Shown here: positions 1 to 10,900 of the stretch, in pieces
Position numbering within the stretch: the first letter of the stretch is position 1
Layout of the letters: every line of letters begins with the position of its first letter
Assembly: GCA_022578965.1 (NCBI GenBank)
Contig: MU400661.1
Span: forward strand, 1-64,000
Direction: 5' to 3'
Source of the DNA: Xylaria sp. FL1777
Lineage: Eukaryota > Ascomycota > Sordariomycetes > Xylariales > Xylariaceae
DNA: 64,000 bases
The notes under the pieces: generated by a model
The model's database searches: none
Seen by the model: the letters and a program-made list of their open reading frames with translations, nothing else
What the model was told of the DNA's origin: nothing
Translations under genes and position numbers: made by a program

Positions 1-311
1 TTTTTTTTAAAAAACATTTATTAATTTTATAATTTATTGTTTATAGCATTTTTTGTATTGCTTATTTTATATTATTATACTTTATTACATTTTGACTTTT
101 TTTTCTTTATTTTTTTAGAGTTAAAGTTGTTTTTATAATTTTAACCTTTTTATTTTTATGTGCATTTTGTTTTCTTACAATTTAATTTTACTAGTTATTT
201 AGCTGTTTTTATAACTTGTTTTTTTAGTTCTTTTTTTGTAGTTTTATTAGTTTTTTTTTGTTTTCTTTTTTATTTTTCTTTTTATTTTTATTTGCTATTT
301 AATATACTTAT

Positions 312-336
312 TAGCATTTAAACAAGCTTAATTAAA
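312..336 (+). repeat. 25-bp direct repeat, left copy
   Basis: An exact 25-nt match to 1354-1378 in the same orientation, about 1.04 kb apart; it contains the core tttaaacaagcttaattaaa. The two copies bracket most of the island, including the minisatellite. They may be remnants of element ends or simply a dispersed motif of the AT-rich repeat family. Confidence 0.8.
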
Positions 337-920
337 CTTTTATAATATATACTTGTTTAAATAAAGCAAGCTTTAAATGTTTTTAAGTAATAATAATTAA
401 AGCATGTTTTTATTGCAATATTTTTATTTGCTATAATACATTTAGCAAATAGTTTTTTGCTGTTTTATGCTTAATATTGCTTGTATGCTTTTTTATTTGT
501 TTTTTTAATAAATATATATTAAGCATAAGCTTTTTTTTGCTTAATATAATTAAAGTTAAAATTTATATTTTATTTTTAGTTTTTTTTAAATATTTTTTTA
601 AAATTAAGCTAATAGTAAAAATCCTAATTAATTTTAAATAAGTATTATTATATTACAAAAATATAAAAAGCACTAACTATAAATTTCTTTATTAATTTTT
701 AGACTTTATTATTTATGCTTTTTTGTAAGTAATTAATAATAAATCTTGTTTGCTAAATAATATTTAAGCACTTTTTTAAAGTTCTAAAAAAACCTATTTT
801 TAATAGCATAAGCTGTTCTTAAAACTTAAAATTCTTTAAAAAAACTAGCACTATTATTAAATATGTTGTATTATTAAGTATACAAATAAATATTAAAAAA
901 ACAAGTGCTTTAAATATATT

Positions 921-1120
921 ATATATAAAAAAGGTATATTATATGCAAAAAATGCAAGTTATATGTAAAAAAAGCAAATTATATATAAAAAAAGCAAATT
1001 ATATATAAAAAAAGCAAATTGCATATAAAAAAAGCAAGTTATATATAAAAAAAGCAAGTTATATATAAAAAAAGCAAATTATATATAAAAAAAGTATGCT
1101 ATATTTAAAAAAAGTAGCAT
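921..1120. repeat. 20-bp minisatellite, 10 copies
   Basis: Ten head-to-tail units of exactly 20 bp, consensus atatataaaaaaagcaaatt. The central copies are identical or nearly so, and the outer copies (921-960 and 1081-1120) are diverged. Periodicity is exact over all 200 bp. It lies inside the AT-rich island. The near-identity of the inner copies suggests recent expansion or homogenisation by unequal exchange or replication slippage. Confidence 0.95.
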
Positions 1121-1353
1121 AAAATCTTAAAATATAAAAAATAATAAACTTAGTTTGCAATAGCTTAACAAAATAAATAATAAATAAAACTAGCTTTAGT
1201 TAAGCTATATAAATATATTATTAGTAAACATAATAACACGTAACTATAGTAGTATAGCTATAAATTTTTGCAAATATAACTATTTATAATTATATATATA
1301 TATTTAGCTTTATGTATAGCAATTAAAAAGATATTTTTTTTAAAGTAGCTATA

Positions 1354-1378
1354 TAGCATTTAAACAAGCTTAATTAAA
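1354..1378 (+). repeat. 25-bp direct repeat, right copy
   Basis: Right-hand partner of the repeat at 312-336, identical over 25 nt and about 100 bp inside the right edge of the AT-rich island. Confidence 0.8.
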
Positions 1379-1470
1379 TAAAATTAAAATATGCGCAACA
1401 TTTAGTACTTGCTAATGCTGCAATACAAAGTAGTACAATTAAAAAAGCGTAATAAAAAAAGTGAAAAATA

Positions 1471-2541
1471 GGTAAATTATCAGCTGCCCAGGTATAAATA
1501 AATACCCGAGGGGTGGGTAAAAGGAGTTAAATGGGGTTGCCTTGGTTCTGGCACACTTTTTCGCTATGGGCCACCGTACCGGACCCTAAATCAACATCAA
1601 ATGATTCCTTAGACCTACTTACCTTATACCTCTCACCAACTTCACAGTAGATTCACTTATGTCTTTCAATCTTCATTCGTTTGTATGACATAATACTGTC
1701 GGAAAGACAGATACCTCATGCCTCCTTGTTATAATATTTTATGATTTCCTTTTAAGATTTGCTACACCCCTGATACTGTAGCTTCGCGTCCATTAATATG
1801 ACTTAGTTATCTCGAATAGGCTGTCATTTCATAGCCTTCGCGACTGTCTAAACCTCCTCTTATCATCTATCAATTGTCGCATGCAGATACAAGCAGGCCA
1901 AGTGGTTATATGTAATCAATCCTGTTTGACGACATCGGCTGATTAAACTTGACAAAGGCGAGGCTCCGTCTTAGACATGGGCACTCAAATCAGCCATGAT
2001 AACACGATCCGAGGCGTGGCAATCCCGAGATCTTTGTCAGGCCGCGTATCGATGTCGAGAAGGCGAGCTGGAATTCCGAGCCACGTACTTGATTGTCTTC
2101 TATGCCCGGCCGAACCCTCGATTCTTTCACTTCATCTGGCACTCCAGAGTCGTGGCAGATGGCCTCTTTGTCTTTATCCCTTACGTGTCTCGCGCGAGTT
2201 CGTCAGATCTCCACGCCCTTCCATACTTTCTGCCGATATGGGCTGCTGATTCAGTGAAATGTTTTGTTGTTGCGACATTTGGCTTGGACATCGAGATGCC
2301 TTGATATTCTTTGACTCAAATGGTACCCCCATTTCTTTCACCATCCCGTGATAAGAGCGCTCAGCGTTTGCATTGACTAATAAGCCTTTAATATCATGAG
2401 ACCCGACGCTGTCTGGTAGACTTATCTCTAATTCTATAACTACACACATGTTAGTGCCATTCGAACATTGACTTGGATCAGAAACGTCCACACTTATTAT
2501 TCCTGATAAGGCTACCCTCTCTGTCTTTACTCCCTAATCCA
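1471..2541. other. Intergenic, no gene recognised
   Basis: Normal-composition DNA between the AT island and the first gene. A short inverted repeat (ggtat/atacc) sits near 1491-1506 at the composition boundary. Short open frames near 1996-2304 have no recognisable domain. The frame of the next gene stays open back to 2473, but the only upstream initiator there is a TTG, so this interval is probably 5' UTR and promoter. Confidence 0.5.
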
Positions 2542-3890
2542 ATGACAACTCATGTGAACGCGTCGGGACGACCTACTCTCGCGCCCCTATGGACGAGTTA
2601 CCAGAGCCTTGGCAAAGGGTCAACAACGGCTTTTCGCACCGCTCAAGCGCCGTTACTGTCACCCTCTCCAATGTCTGCGGCCAGCCTTCCGAGTCCTATG
2701 TATCCGACCTCTTTTGATAAACTCATGCGAAAGAAGGACAGGGCTTTGCTTGATAGTCTCAATCCCAAAGTTAGCCCCTCAGGTGTATCTAGTCCTAAGT
2801 CGCTTGCGTCAATTGAAGGACAGTCACTTTTAGTTTCCAAGCTTGAACGAGCTAGTATGCAACTCATAGATGCTGGAAAATCCAAGCCGCCAAAGTCTCC
2901 CCTAGCTGCGCAAGGAAATTTACAGAAGGTGAAGAAGAACCACGAATTTCGACCTCAGGAAGATTACGGCAACATAAGAACAGCTGATGCCTTTGTCATC
3001 GCACGCTCTATACGCCGAAATAGCAACCCTGGGGACTCGCGCCCGTTTTGGGAGGGCGAATCTCCGCAGCCAAAGGTACCATACCGACTTACACTCCGGG
3101 CCATTATTCGGCCTAAGGCCCCAGGAAGACAAACTTTTTTGATCCAACGGAATCTTGATATTGATGAGCTGCGGGCGACCGCCTCCGCAAGTACTCCGGA
3201 GAAAGCCCATCAAACTGCGTCGCCATCCAGAGCTAGTCGCAAACCGCTACCAGTCCCCGCAAAGTGGTCATCAAACAGTAGACGTCCAAGCACGGTACGC
3301 ATTCTTAACTCCTTCCCACTTTGTCAACAATTCCATTTCTACATACTTCCTCAAACCCCAGAAAGAGTCAAACTCTTACCACGTATGATAATCTCTTAAC
3401 TCATGACTTTTAATAGGCGGTATCACCGTCACAAGCCGAACGACCTTCAAAGATCATGTCGCATTCTACAGACTATGATAAACTGATTCGTGACTCAAAG
3501 ACTGTTCCTATTCGTAAGTGTTCCTAACTTTTCGTCTATCTGTGTCACCGTTGGTGAATATTTTCAACCAGTGTATATATGTTCTACTTATGTTTCCGTT
3601 TACTCCACATTGGCGATGTTACAATCTACTATACATTGTTGTTTCACAAGCTCTACAGGTATAGGCTGTGAAAGCTGACGTCTAGTGTAGATATTCATTA
3701 CGTAATTTCTGCTCTTCCTGCGCTCGCTACATTGCTCACCTCTGGTCATGTTCGTAGCGGCGACGTCATCTATCTTCCAGTGCCTCACGCGGAGTCCTGG
3801 CCACAGACAGTTCTCTATGTTTACACTGGCCAAGGTGAATTGACCACTGCTATGCGCGAAAACATTCTTTATTTAGGTGGGAAAGTGTGA
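2542..3890 (+). CDS. Conserved fungal protein of unknown function, 3 exons
   Basis: Proposed exons are 2542-3294, 3417-3513 and 3691-3890, giving 349 residues. All joins are in phase (0, then 1). The last intron has donor GTAAGT and a GCTGACG branch point just before TAG. The first in-frame ATG is 2542; the open frame reaches back to a TTG at 2473. The N-terminal half is rich in Ser and Pro and looks disordered. A central segment around YRLTLRAIIRPKAPGRQ is ordered. The last exon reads SGHVRSGDVIYLPVPH and then YVYTGQGELT before the stop, a compact hydrophobic and acidic module. I recognise no catalytic domain and assign no function. An extra 5' exon is possible. Confidence 0.65.
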
Positions 3891-5980
3891 CACAACTGGT
3901 GTGTCTAAACGTATTCAAGTATTTAGTTATATTTTTTGTAAAATCAACTGCAAGAGATATATCTCATGTGTAAATAAGTTCTCTAAGTATGATATTCATG
4001 TGTAATATGTGTTTTCTCGGACTTTTCATCTATTGAGACCTTTCTGAATGGTTCTTGTTAACTCAGCTAAACTCGCAGTTGCTAAATGGTCAGTTCTAGA
4101 TCGCAAGCATATCTAAGACGTCAATCATATAGTAGTTCAAGACGGCGGCGGTGAGGGAGGTCTTGATATCCACCGCAGCATTGTCAATTTAACTCCTTCC
4201 TCATATGCCTTACCTGAGCAATCCCACGAGGAAAGTCTAACGGTCGGGCTACACCGCATACGCATAGATTACAGCATTGGACAGCACATAGCTTCCCCAC
4301 GATCTTACCTAATCTCTGCAAGTCTGTGGCGTTGTGCGTCTTGGAGGAAACCAGTTGCTGTAGACAGAATGGTGGGGGGCAGATAACCAGGATGGAGTGT
4401 AGGATGAAGTTTATGACACCAATAAACGTGATAGAAGGCGCCGGAACATACCGATTTAGGTAGTTCACCTAATATAGATAAGTTCATGACTTACATGATA
4501 CTTAAACTACGTGTATTCGCATATGATAGCTACCCTTTTGCGTGTCTATACCGTATCGTTGAATATTCGAACTGAATATTGGTGAGTCTCTCCCCAGGTG
4601 CTTGTGATTACGTATACCCATAATCTACCTACCTTAAGTATGTACCCAGGACCTGGTCTATATGTCAAACCTACGTGTCTAGACTAGAAAGAAAGCGGAA
4701 GTTTGATCCCACATGCCGACAGGCTGCTTTGACTAGGTACCTAACCCACCAACATCTATTGAAGACAAACACCAACTGCCTATTTATGCATGGAATGCGC
4801 CGATCTTCTTCGGCCGGTTCCTGCTGGATCCGCGAGATCGATCTCGGCCCCCCTCTTGAGTCTCCAGCAGAACGCTTGATTCAGCTCTCTATTGGGCGAT
4901 AAGAGCTTGGTAGCCAGCATTATTTCCCACCAATGCCGGGCGTCTCTCTACTCGTTACATTGTTTATTTTTGCTGTCGTTCATGCGACTTTATTAACGCG
5001 ACGTGGGTTTACCGGGTTAGAGATAAAGATAAGATGCCGTCGTATGGGGTTCCTCTAAATGCCGGCAAGGGTGGTGAGTGGGCATAACCTATATCGACCG
5101 CACGTGAGGGATATAGTATATGTCTCCTTCGAACAGTTCTTTGACGAAGATATCTCCCTATTTTTTGGGAACTAATTATCTTGAGGCGGTAGAGACGTAT
5201 TGCAGTAACGCAAGGGGCTTCCCCAGACCATTCTCTCTTGGCAATGATCCCCTAAAGCTTATTTCAACCGCCATCACAGTCTTAGCTACGGGAGGCGTTG
5301 CTTGGTATTCTTGGTGTTTCTTGGGACTCTCCTTGGTATTCTTGGCCGCGGCTCTTCCCCTGACCTGGCGGGGGGAAAAGGCGGGTATCAGGATGTAACA
5401 TTCACTCCAACAGCCTTAATAATGGTCGATTCTCTCACTACCGATAAGACTCCTCTTCAATGCGACCTTCCCATTTGGCTTGGGTCATCTAAGCACCATC
5501 TACACCCTGCGGCCAGTCCCTCAAGGTAGCCGTGCATATCAGTTGCAGTTATGCCAACAAGCTATCGCAACAGCCAAGGCTTTGGTCCTGAATCATTCAT
5601 CGGGTCTCTTGCTGGAATTGGTTAGGGACATTCCACCTTGTAGTTCTCGTGGCTTCGACACATCATCAGAAGAACGGGTCAGTATATCTTCTTGGAAGGT
5701 GATGACACTCTGCGCTCGCTCTACCTTGAGCGCAAGTGGCAGGGCGTAGCAAGGTTGCCGCTCAAAGCGCCTAAGCAAGGCCGTATCGCCATCATGACTC
5801 GGCTAGTCGAGGGGTCGCTCAGGGAGCCTTGATCTTCGCGATCATCGCGTCGTGTATAAAAGGTTCGTCCCGCAGCCCAAAGATGTTGATCCCTTCCACA
5901 TCCTTAGACTACTCGCCAGAAGTCCCATCGGCACTGTTCTGATCATCTTGCTTTTTGCTCTATCAGCCCTAGCTTACATC
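3891..5980. other. Intergenic, no confident gene; eqolisin promoter at right end
   Basis: About 2.1 kb. Short frames occur at 5120-5398 (a hydrophobic run, LISTAITVLATGG then FLGLSLVFLAAALPL) and 5480-5749, but they do not join into a recognisable protein. A decayed membrane-protein gene is possible. ACCTAC-type motifs occur near 4620-4745. The right end carries the TATA box of the eqolisin gene. Confidence 0.4.
5855..5861 (+). promoter_or_regulatory. TATA box of the eqolisin gene
   Basis: TATAAAA lies 120 bp upstream of the signal-peptide ATG at 5981, a normal spacing for a fungal TATA-driven gene encoding a secreted enzyme. No pH-response or nitrogen-regulator site was confirmed. Confidence 0.6.
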
Positions 5981-7311
5981 ATGAAGACCACTATCCTAGC
6001 TGCCGGTGCTCTCTTCGCTACCAGTGCCCTCGCTGCCCCCGGCACTGCTGCTCGCTGGGCTAACCAGTAAGTTATTCTCGACATTAAACTAGTTTCTTCT
6101 CTTTTTGGAAACTTCAGAGTGTCGAATCTTCTTTTCGGGCTAGGTCATACACTAGAAGCTCCTCGCCGGCGCGATCTCGAAGTATTCAGACTATGATCAA
6201 TGTGGATAACTGACACCAAGTGCTGTAGTGCCGCACGCCGAGCTGGGCGCCGATCAGGCTTCAAGCTTCCCGCCGAGGAAAACGGCATCGTCGCTGAAGT
6301 AAACGGGACCGCTAAGAACGTCGAATACTCGAGCAACTGGGCTGGTGCGGTGGTACGTAATTAAAGAGAAAACACGTGCCTGATCCCTTAGTACCCTTGT
6401 GGTTCTACGATGCCGAATTTCGAGAGTTCGACTAACGTGTCTCTATGAACATAGCTAAGCTCCTCTGGCTACACCTCTGTCGTCGGTACCATCATTGTGC
6501 CTACGCCTAAGTCTAACGGCAAGAGTGGTTCCGCTTCAGCATGGGTTGGCATTGACGGAGACACTTGCGGAACAGCTATCTGTACGTTTTTCTTTTCTTT
6601 CCCCCCCTTTCCTTTGTGAGTCACCTGCGGAGGCAAAAATCTGCCGCTAGGGCAATGAACATGTCATGAGAGCATGCTGAACTCCTGGAGCACATACCTT
6701 TTCACCCGAAAGATTAATTACTTACACCAACGGACTATAGTACAAACCGGTCTCGACTTTTCCATTAGCTCCAGCGGCTCCGTTTCTTACGACGCCTGGT
6801 ACGAGTGGTACCCCGACTACGCCTATGACTACAGCGGCTTCCCCGTCAGTGCTGGCGATGAGGTGAAGATCACAGTGGTACGTTCACGCTGCTCACATTC
6901 CCTTCCAGCCCAATCCGCCCATGAAACAAACCCCCCCGAAACTCAGACATGAACATTCATTCCCACTAACACACCCGGAATCACAAACAGACCGCCTCCT
7001 CCAAGGCCGCCGGCGTGGCCACCCTCGAGAACCTGACGACGGGCAAGACGGTCTCGCACTCCTTCAGCAGCGAGAGGAACCAGCTGTGCCAATACGACGC
7101 CGAGTGGATCGTCGAGGACTACGAGTCGGGCGGGTCGCTGGTGGCCTTCGCCGACTTCGACTCCGTCACCTTCACGGGCGCCTCGGCCGTCAAGAGCGGC
7201 TCCACCGTCGGCGTCACCGGCTCCGCCATCCTCGACATCAAGCAGGGCAGCTCCATCCTGACGGACTGCAGCACCTCGGGCACCAGCACCGTCACCTGCG
7301 ACTACGTCTAA
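5981..7311 (+). CDS. Secreted eqolisin (peptidase family G1, aspergilloglutamic type)
   Basis: Five exons: 5981-6066, 6229-6352, 6455-6581, 6741-6877 and 6991-7311. All phases match, giving 264 residues. The N terminus MKTTILAAGALFATSALA is a signal peptide. A basic propeptide follows (ARRAGRRSGFKLP), then the mature start near EYSSNWAGAV. The catalytic Gln is Q114 in LQTGLDF. The catalytic Glu lies in AEWIVEDY (E196 or E200; I cannot tell which without alignment). Family members cleave proteins at acidic pH outside the cell using a Gln/Glu dyad. Cys residues in GDTCG, QLC, TDC and TCDYV probably form disulfides. Length is normal and the gene looks intact. A TATA box lies 120 bp upstream. Confidence 0.93.
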
Positions 7312-7945
7312 GCTGGTGAAAGACCGGGGGGGGAGGGGCGAGATGAGAAGGATCACACGTGCGATGGGTATGTCGCGTTATGTGATTGGGACGGAGCGGA
7401 GTTGGCGGCCTGGCTGGCTTGTTGGACAAATGTTGTCTTGGAATGTCTTGACACCTACATAGTATCGCTGCTTCATTTTTCACACAATGTGGAATCCGGC
7501 ACTCACTTGGGCCAAATATGACTGTATATACATCTTATCTTTGATAGTTGATACACATATACATGAAGGCGAAATATGTAAAGCTTCACACTGTTCGACG
7601 GGCTGCTCAGTATCAATTTCAACCAAGAAACAAATAATAATACACTAGGCAAACGTGGAAATCAAGGCAATTTTGATTTTTATAAATTCTGATGACAGTC
7701 TTTTCTATGCTATAGTACTAGAACATAAGAATGTGTATGGATTCACAGAAGCTTGGTCAAAACAATCATCACCAGGAAAATATCAACTTCTTTTTCGATC
7801 TCGTATCCCCTTTAACTCCGCACCAATGCTTGCCATTCTCATCAGGCTGTATAAATACATTAATTTAAGACTCGGTGAATGTGCCCACCCTTTGCGCAGC
7901 CCATTATCATGATTCTCCTATCCATATGCCGATGCTCAATGCACG
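7312..7945. other. Convergent 3' intergenic region
   Basis: 634 bp between the stop codons of the eqolisin (plus) and rif1 (minus). The right half is AT-rich and suits 3' UTRs. No gene or repeat is seen. Confidence 0.6.
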
Positions 7946-10900
7946 CTACCGCCGACTCCTCCTTGCAGCTTCATATAATTCTTTCTTTATGTCCATAAAC
8001 ATATCTTCGATTTTGTACACGTCTTCCCGAGACAATGTTGCCGTTCGTAGTCCTTCGAGCCCATCCCTTAGCGAAGCTGCAATCCTTTCCATTGTTGATT
8101 GTTCTACCTGAGGCGATGTGTGATCCTCTTCCGGCAATTTTGACTCAAACTTGTCCTCATTTCGCTCATCACACTGGGCCATATCTTCATCTTCACTTGA
8201 AATAGGAGACTCGAGAGCATCATCGTCAATGAATTGTGGATGGCCGTCGGTTTCGGATTGTTGCGATGCTTCTGTGATCAACTGAAGATTCACTGCTGCG
8301 GTATCCGAGTCCGTTCCATCCTCATCTAAATCCAGAGGCTCCATAGATGTCTGGTCATAAGGATTGTAAGACAGATCAGGTGAACCTTGTGAAAGTGTAA
8401 TCGGAACTCCATCACTAGGTTCCTCTCCTTCAATAGATTCACCGGCCTCAGTTGGCTCAGTAGTTGAAACTCGAGGTAGCCTTTGTTGGCTATCCATTAT
8501 CGTATCAACATCCTCTCCATCCGCTTGCATATGCTTATGTTTCTTGCCACTCTTGTTGTGTTTTCTGTCCGACGCTCTTTTCCGCTTCCTGGACCTGTTC
8601 TCTGATGATTGAGAGTCATCAGATTTAGTAAGAGTAGATGTGATGAATGGCGTTGACTGGCTCCTTTGGTTCTGACCTAGGCCTTCTTGCTCCAGTTCAG
8701 ATTCCGTGTGAACGGTTATGCATTCCATAGTATCCTGGTCTTCTTGGGCCTTTTCGGGAGAAGCTACGTCGTAAAGGGGGAGAGGATCACACTTTCTAGA
8801 GTCAAGCTCAATGACAAGACGAGCCATACTGCGCTCCTCGCCGTCACTCATTTCAAATGACCGATCTTTAAACGCACATTCATCATCCTGGATAAGACTA
8901 ACAGGCTCTGTGGCGTCACCGTGAGTCGGAAGTCCCTGGGTGGGACTTGTCAATGCATCAACAAACACCTCACCATCTGACTTTGGTGTTCCTTGGCCTT
9001 TTGGAGGGTTTAGATTGGCTGGGGTCTCTGACTGCTGAATCATCGGTCTACCTATAGATCCATCTCGGGGCGCCTCCTGTTCGTAATTCATAGAAATCCC
9101 GTGGGGTATGGTTACTGTAGAGTCGTGCATAGTAGGATTGATATGCTGACTTGACATATGTTCCACAGAAATACTAACGGCAACTTCCTGTGGCTCTAAC
9201 TGCTCGAGTTGGTGTCCAAGGGGTGTTTTCGAGACTGGGGATCCAGAGATTGGTGACGACGATATTGGAATATTATCTAGCATACGAGTATCCCGTGAAT
9301 GTGACTTCATCTCAGGAAGAAGATTTCGTCTTGGTTCGGGTGGGGATGAAGGTAGGTCGTCCGTCATCTCATGATCTTCGTCAATTATTGAGTGCTGACC
9401 ACGCCGAGGTGTCGGGGTTGAAGACAAATAGCCGTAGGTGCGAGTCGTCCTAGGAGTCGTGGATCGATTGACAATAGGCGATTGAATAACATCAGAGTAT
9501 TGTGGGGAGGCTGGGTGAGAGACGTGGACTGGTTTCTGTTTGTCCTTCTCGGAGCTGGACCGGATGGACGGAAATAGTGCTGCGTTCTCTAGTTGTCGTT
9601 CGCGGACTTCCTTCTGCCGGTCCGTTAGGACCTGCGATTCAGCAGCATGGTTTGACGGAGAAGATTCCTCAATAGTAGCAAATTGAATTTGCGAATCTTC
9701 GTGACGTGGCTTCGGTGTTCTGTTACGTTTAGTTGATCTTGTCGATCTAGTTGACCTCGCTGATCTAGAACAAGAACGGCTCTGCAGATCTTCAGATTTA
9801 TTATGAGCAGATTGCGAGACCTGTTTTGGCTTAGGAGTTTCCTGGCATCCAGATGATGAAGGAAGGTTTAGAGCAGGGTTCATTCTTTGATCAAGCTTGC
9901 TTGAGGTCATGCCGTCCAAGTCATCCTGCGACTCTATAAACTGCGGTACCAACTCGTTATTTTCACTAGTCGATTTATCCAAACCCGGTAGCGTGATCTC
10001 GGCATATGTCTGGAGGGAAAGTAGCACTTCTTTCAATGCTGCCGGGTAATCAACTTCACCGCCGTTGTTAAAACTCCTATTCCACAGAAGTATAGCATTA
10101 TTGACGATATGCCTATGCTTCGACTTGAATGCACAGCAAAGTAGGTGCTCAATAGCGTCAAGCTGAAAATTCTGAAGTGTTGTTTCTGAGAAGAGGCTGC
10201 AAATCCGATCCCATAACAATTTGACCTAGGCCAGTTAGTACGCGCCGATGATATGCGTTAAAAGGGAAGATTCAATACATACGACTTCAGCTAACATCGA
10301 GCGCTGCTTGCTGCCGTATCGCTCATCCATGTCCTGAATCCATGGTCCTAAACCATGTTGCAATTGTACAAGAGATTTGAAGACAAGGACCTGATTAGTC
10401 CTCGAGAAGAAAAGAGACGTCTCCGTAATGAGAGTTACAAGACTGTCTTCGTCGAGGCTATCTGCATTAACGTAGGATACCTCAAGGAGACGAGACGTGA
10501 GTCGGTAAAGGTTATCGAACGGATCAAATGAAGCCGACCTAGCACCAGCTGCTGTTGTCCCCCATAGGCGTCGTCTAGCAGCATCAAGCGCCTGTCGATC
10601 CCGAGGCTGTTTTGCATTGCCTATCAACTGTGCGCTACACTTATATACATTAGTGCTGAACACATTTGCATCTGTATCTAAACTCTGCAAAGTAGCTTTG
10701 GCTAGTGGCTCTATGACTGCAATGGAGCAACCGGCTTCACCACTAAGCTCTGTGGCTTGCCCGACCGCGAAATGGAAGAGTGATAGCCAATGAGGCCATG
10801 GTAGATTCGGCGTATGAGTGATTCCTTTTTCAAGATGCCTGACTATGTCACGGAAGTCATGTCCGATTGGAGATTGACTGGTAGAATCAGAGGACGAACG

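Larger units (their letters stand above)
1..1470. repeat. AT-rich island (isochore edge)
   Basis: The block is almost entirely A and T, with no credible coding frame. Residual C is strongly context-biased: between 301 and 600 I count 20 cytosines on the plus strand, 15 preceded by G and 5 by A, none by T or C. The guanines there are followed only by C or T. Composition returns to normal near 1440-1500. AT-rich blocks of this kind in filamentous fungi are usually decayed, RIP-mutated repeats or heterochromatin. The context bias is not the CpA loss expected of Neurospora-type RIP. No transposon protein is recognisable. It probably continues left of the window. Confidence 0.85.

Noticed and set aside
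921..1120. CRISPR-like regular repeat
   Set aside because: Units are contiguous with no spacers and the genome is fungal; it is a plain minisatellite.
5120..5750. Overlapping frames with a hydrophobic stretch, possibly a membrane protein
   Set aside because: No phase-compatible joins give a recognisable protein, and no start or conserved motif is evident.
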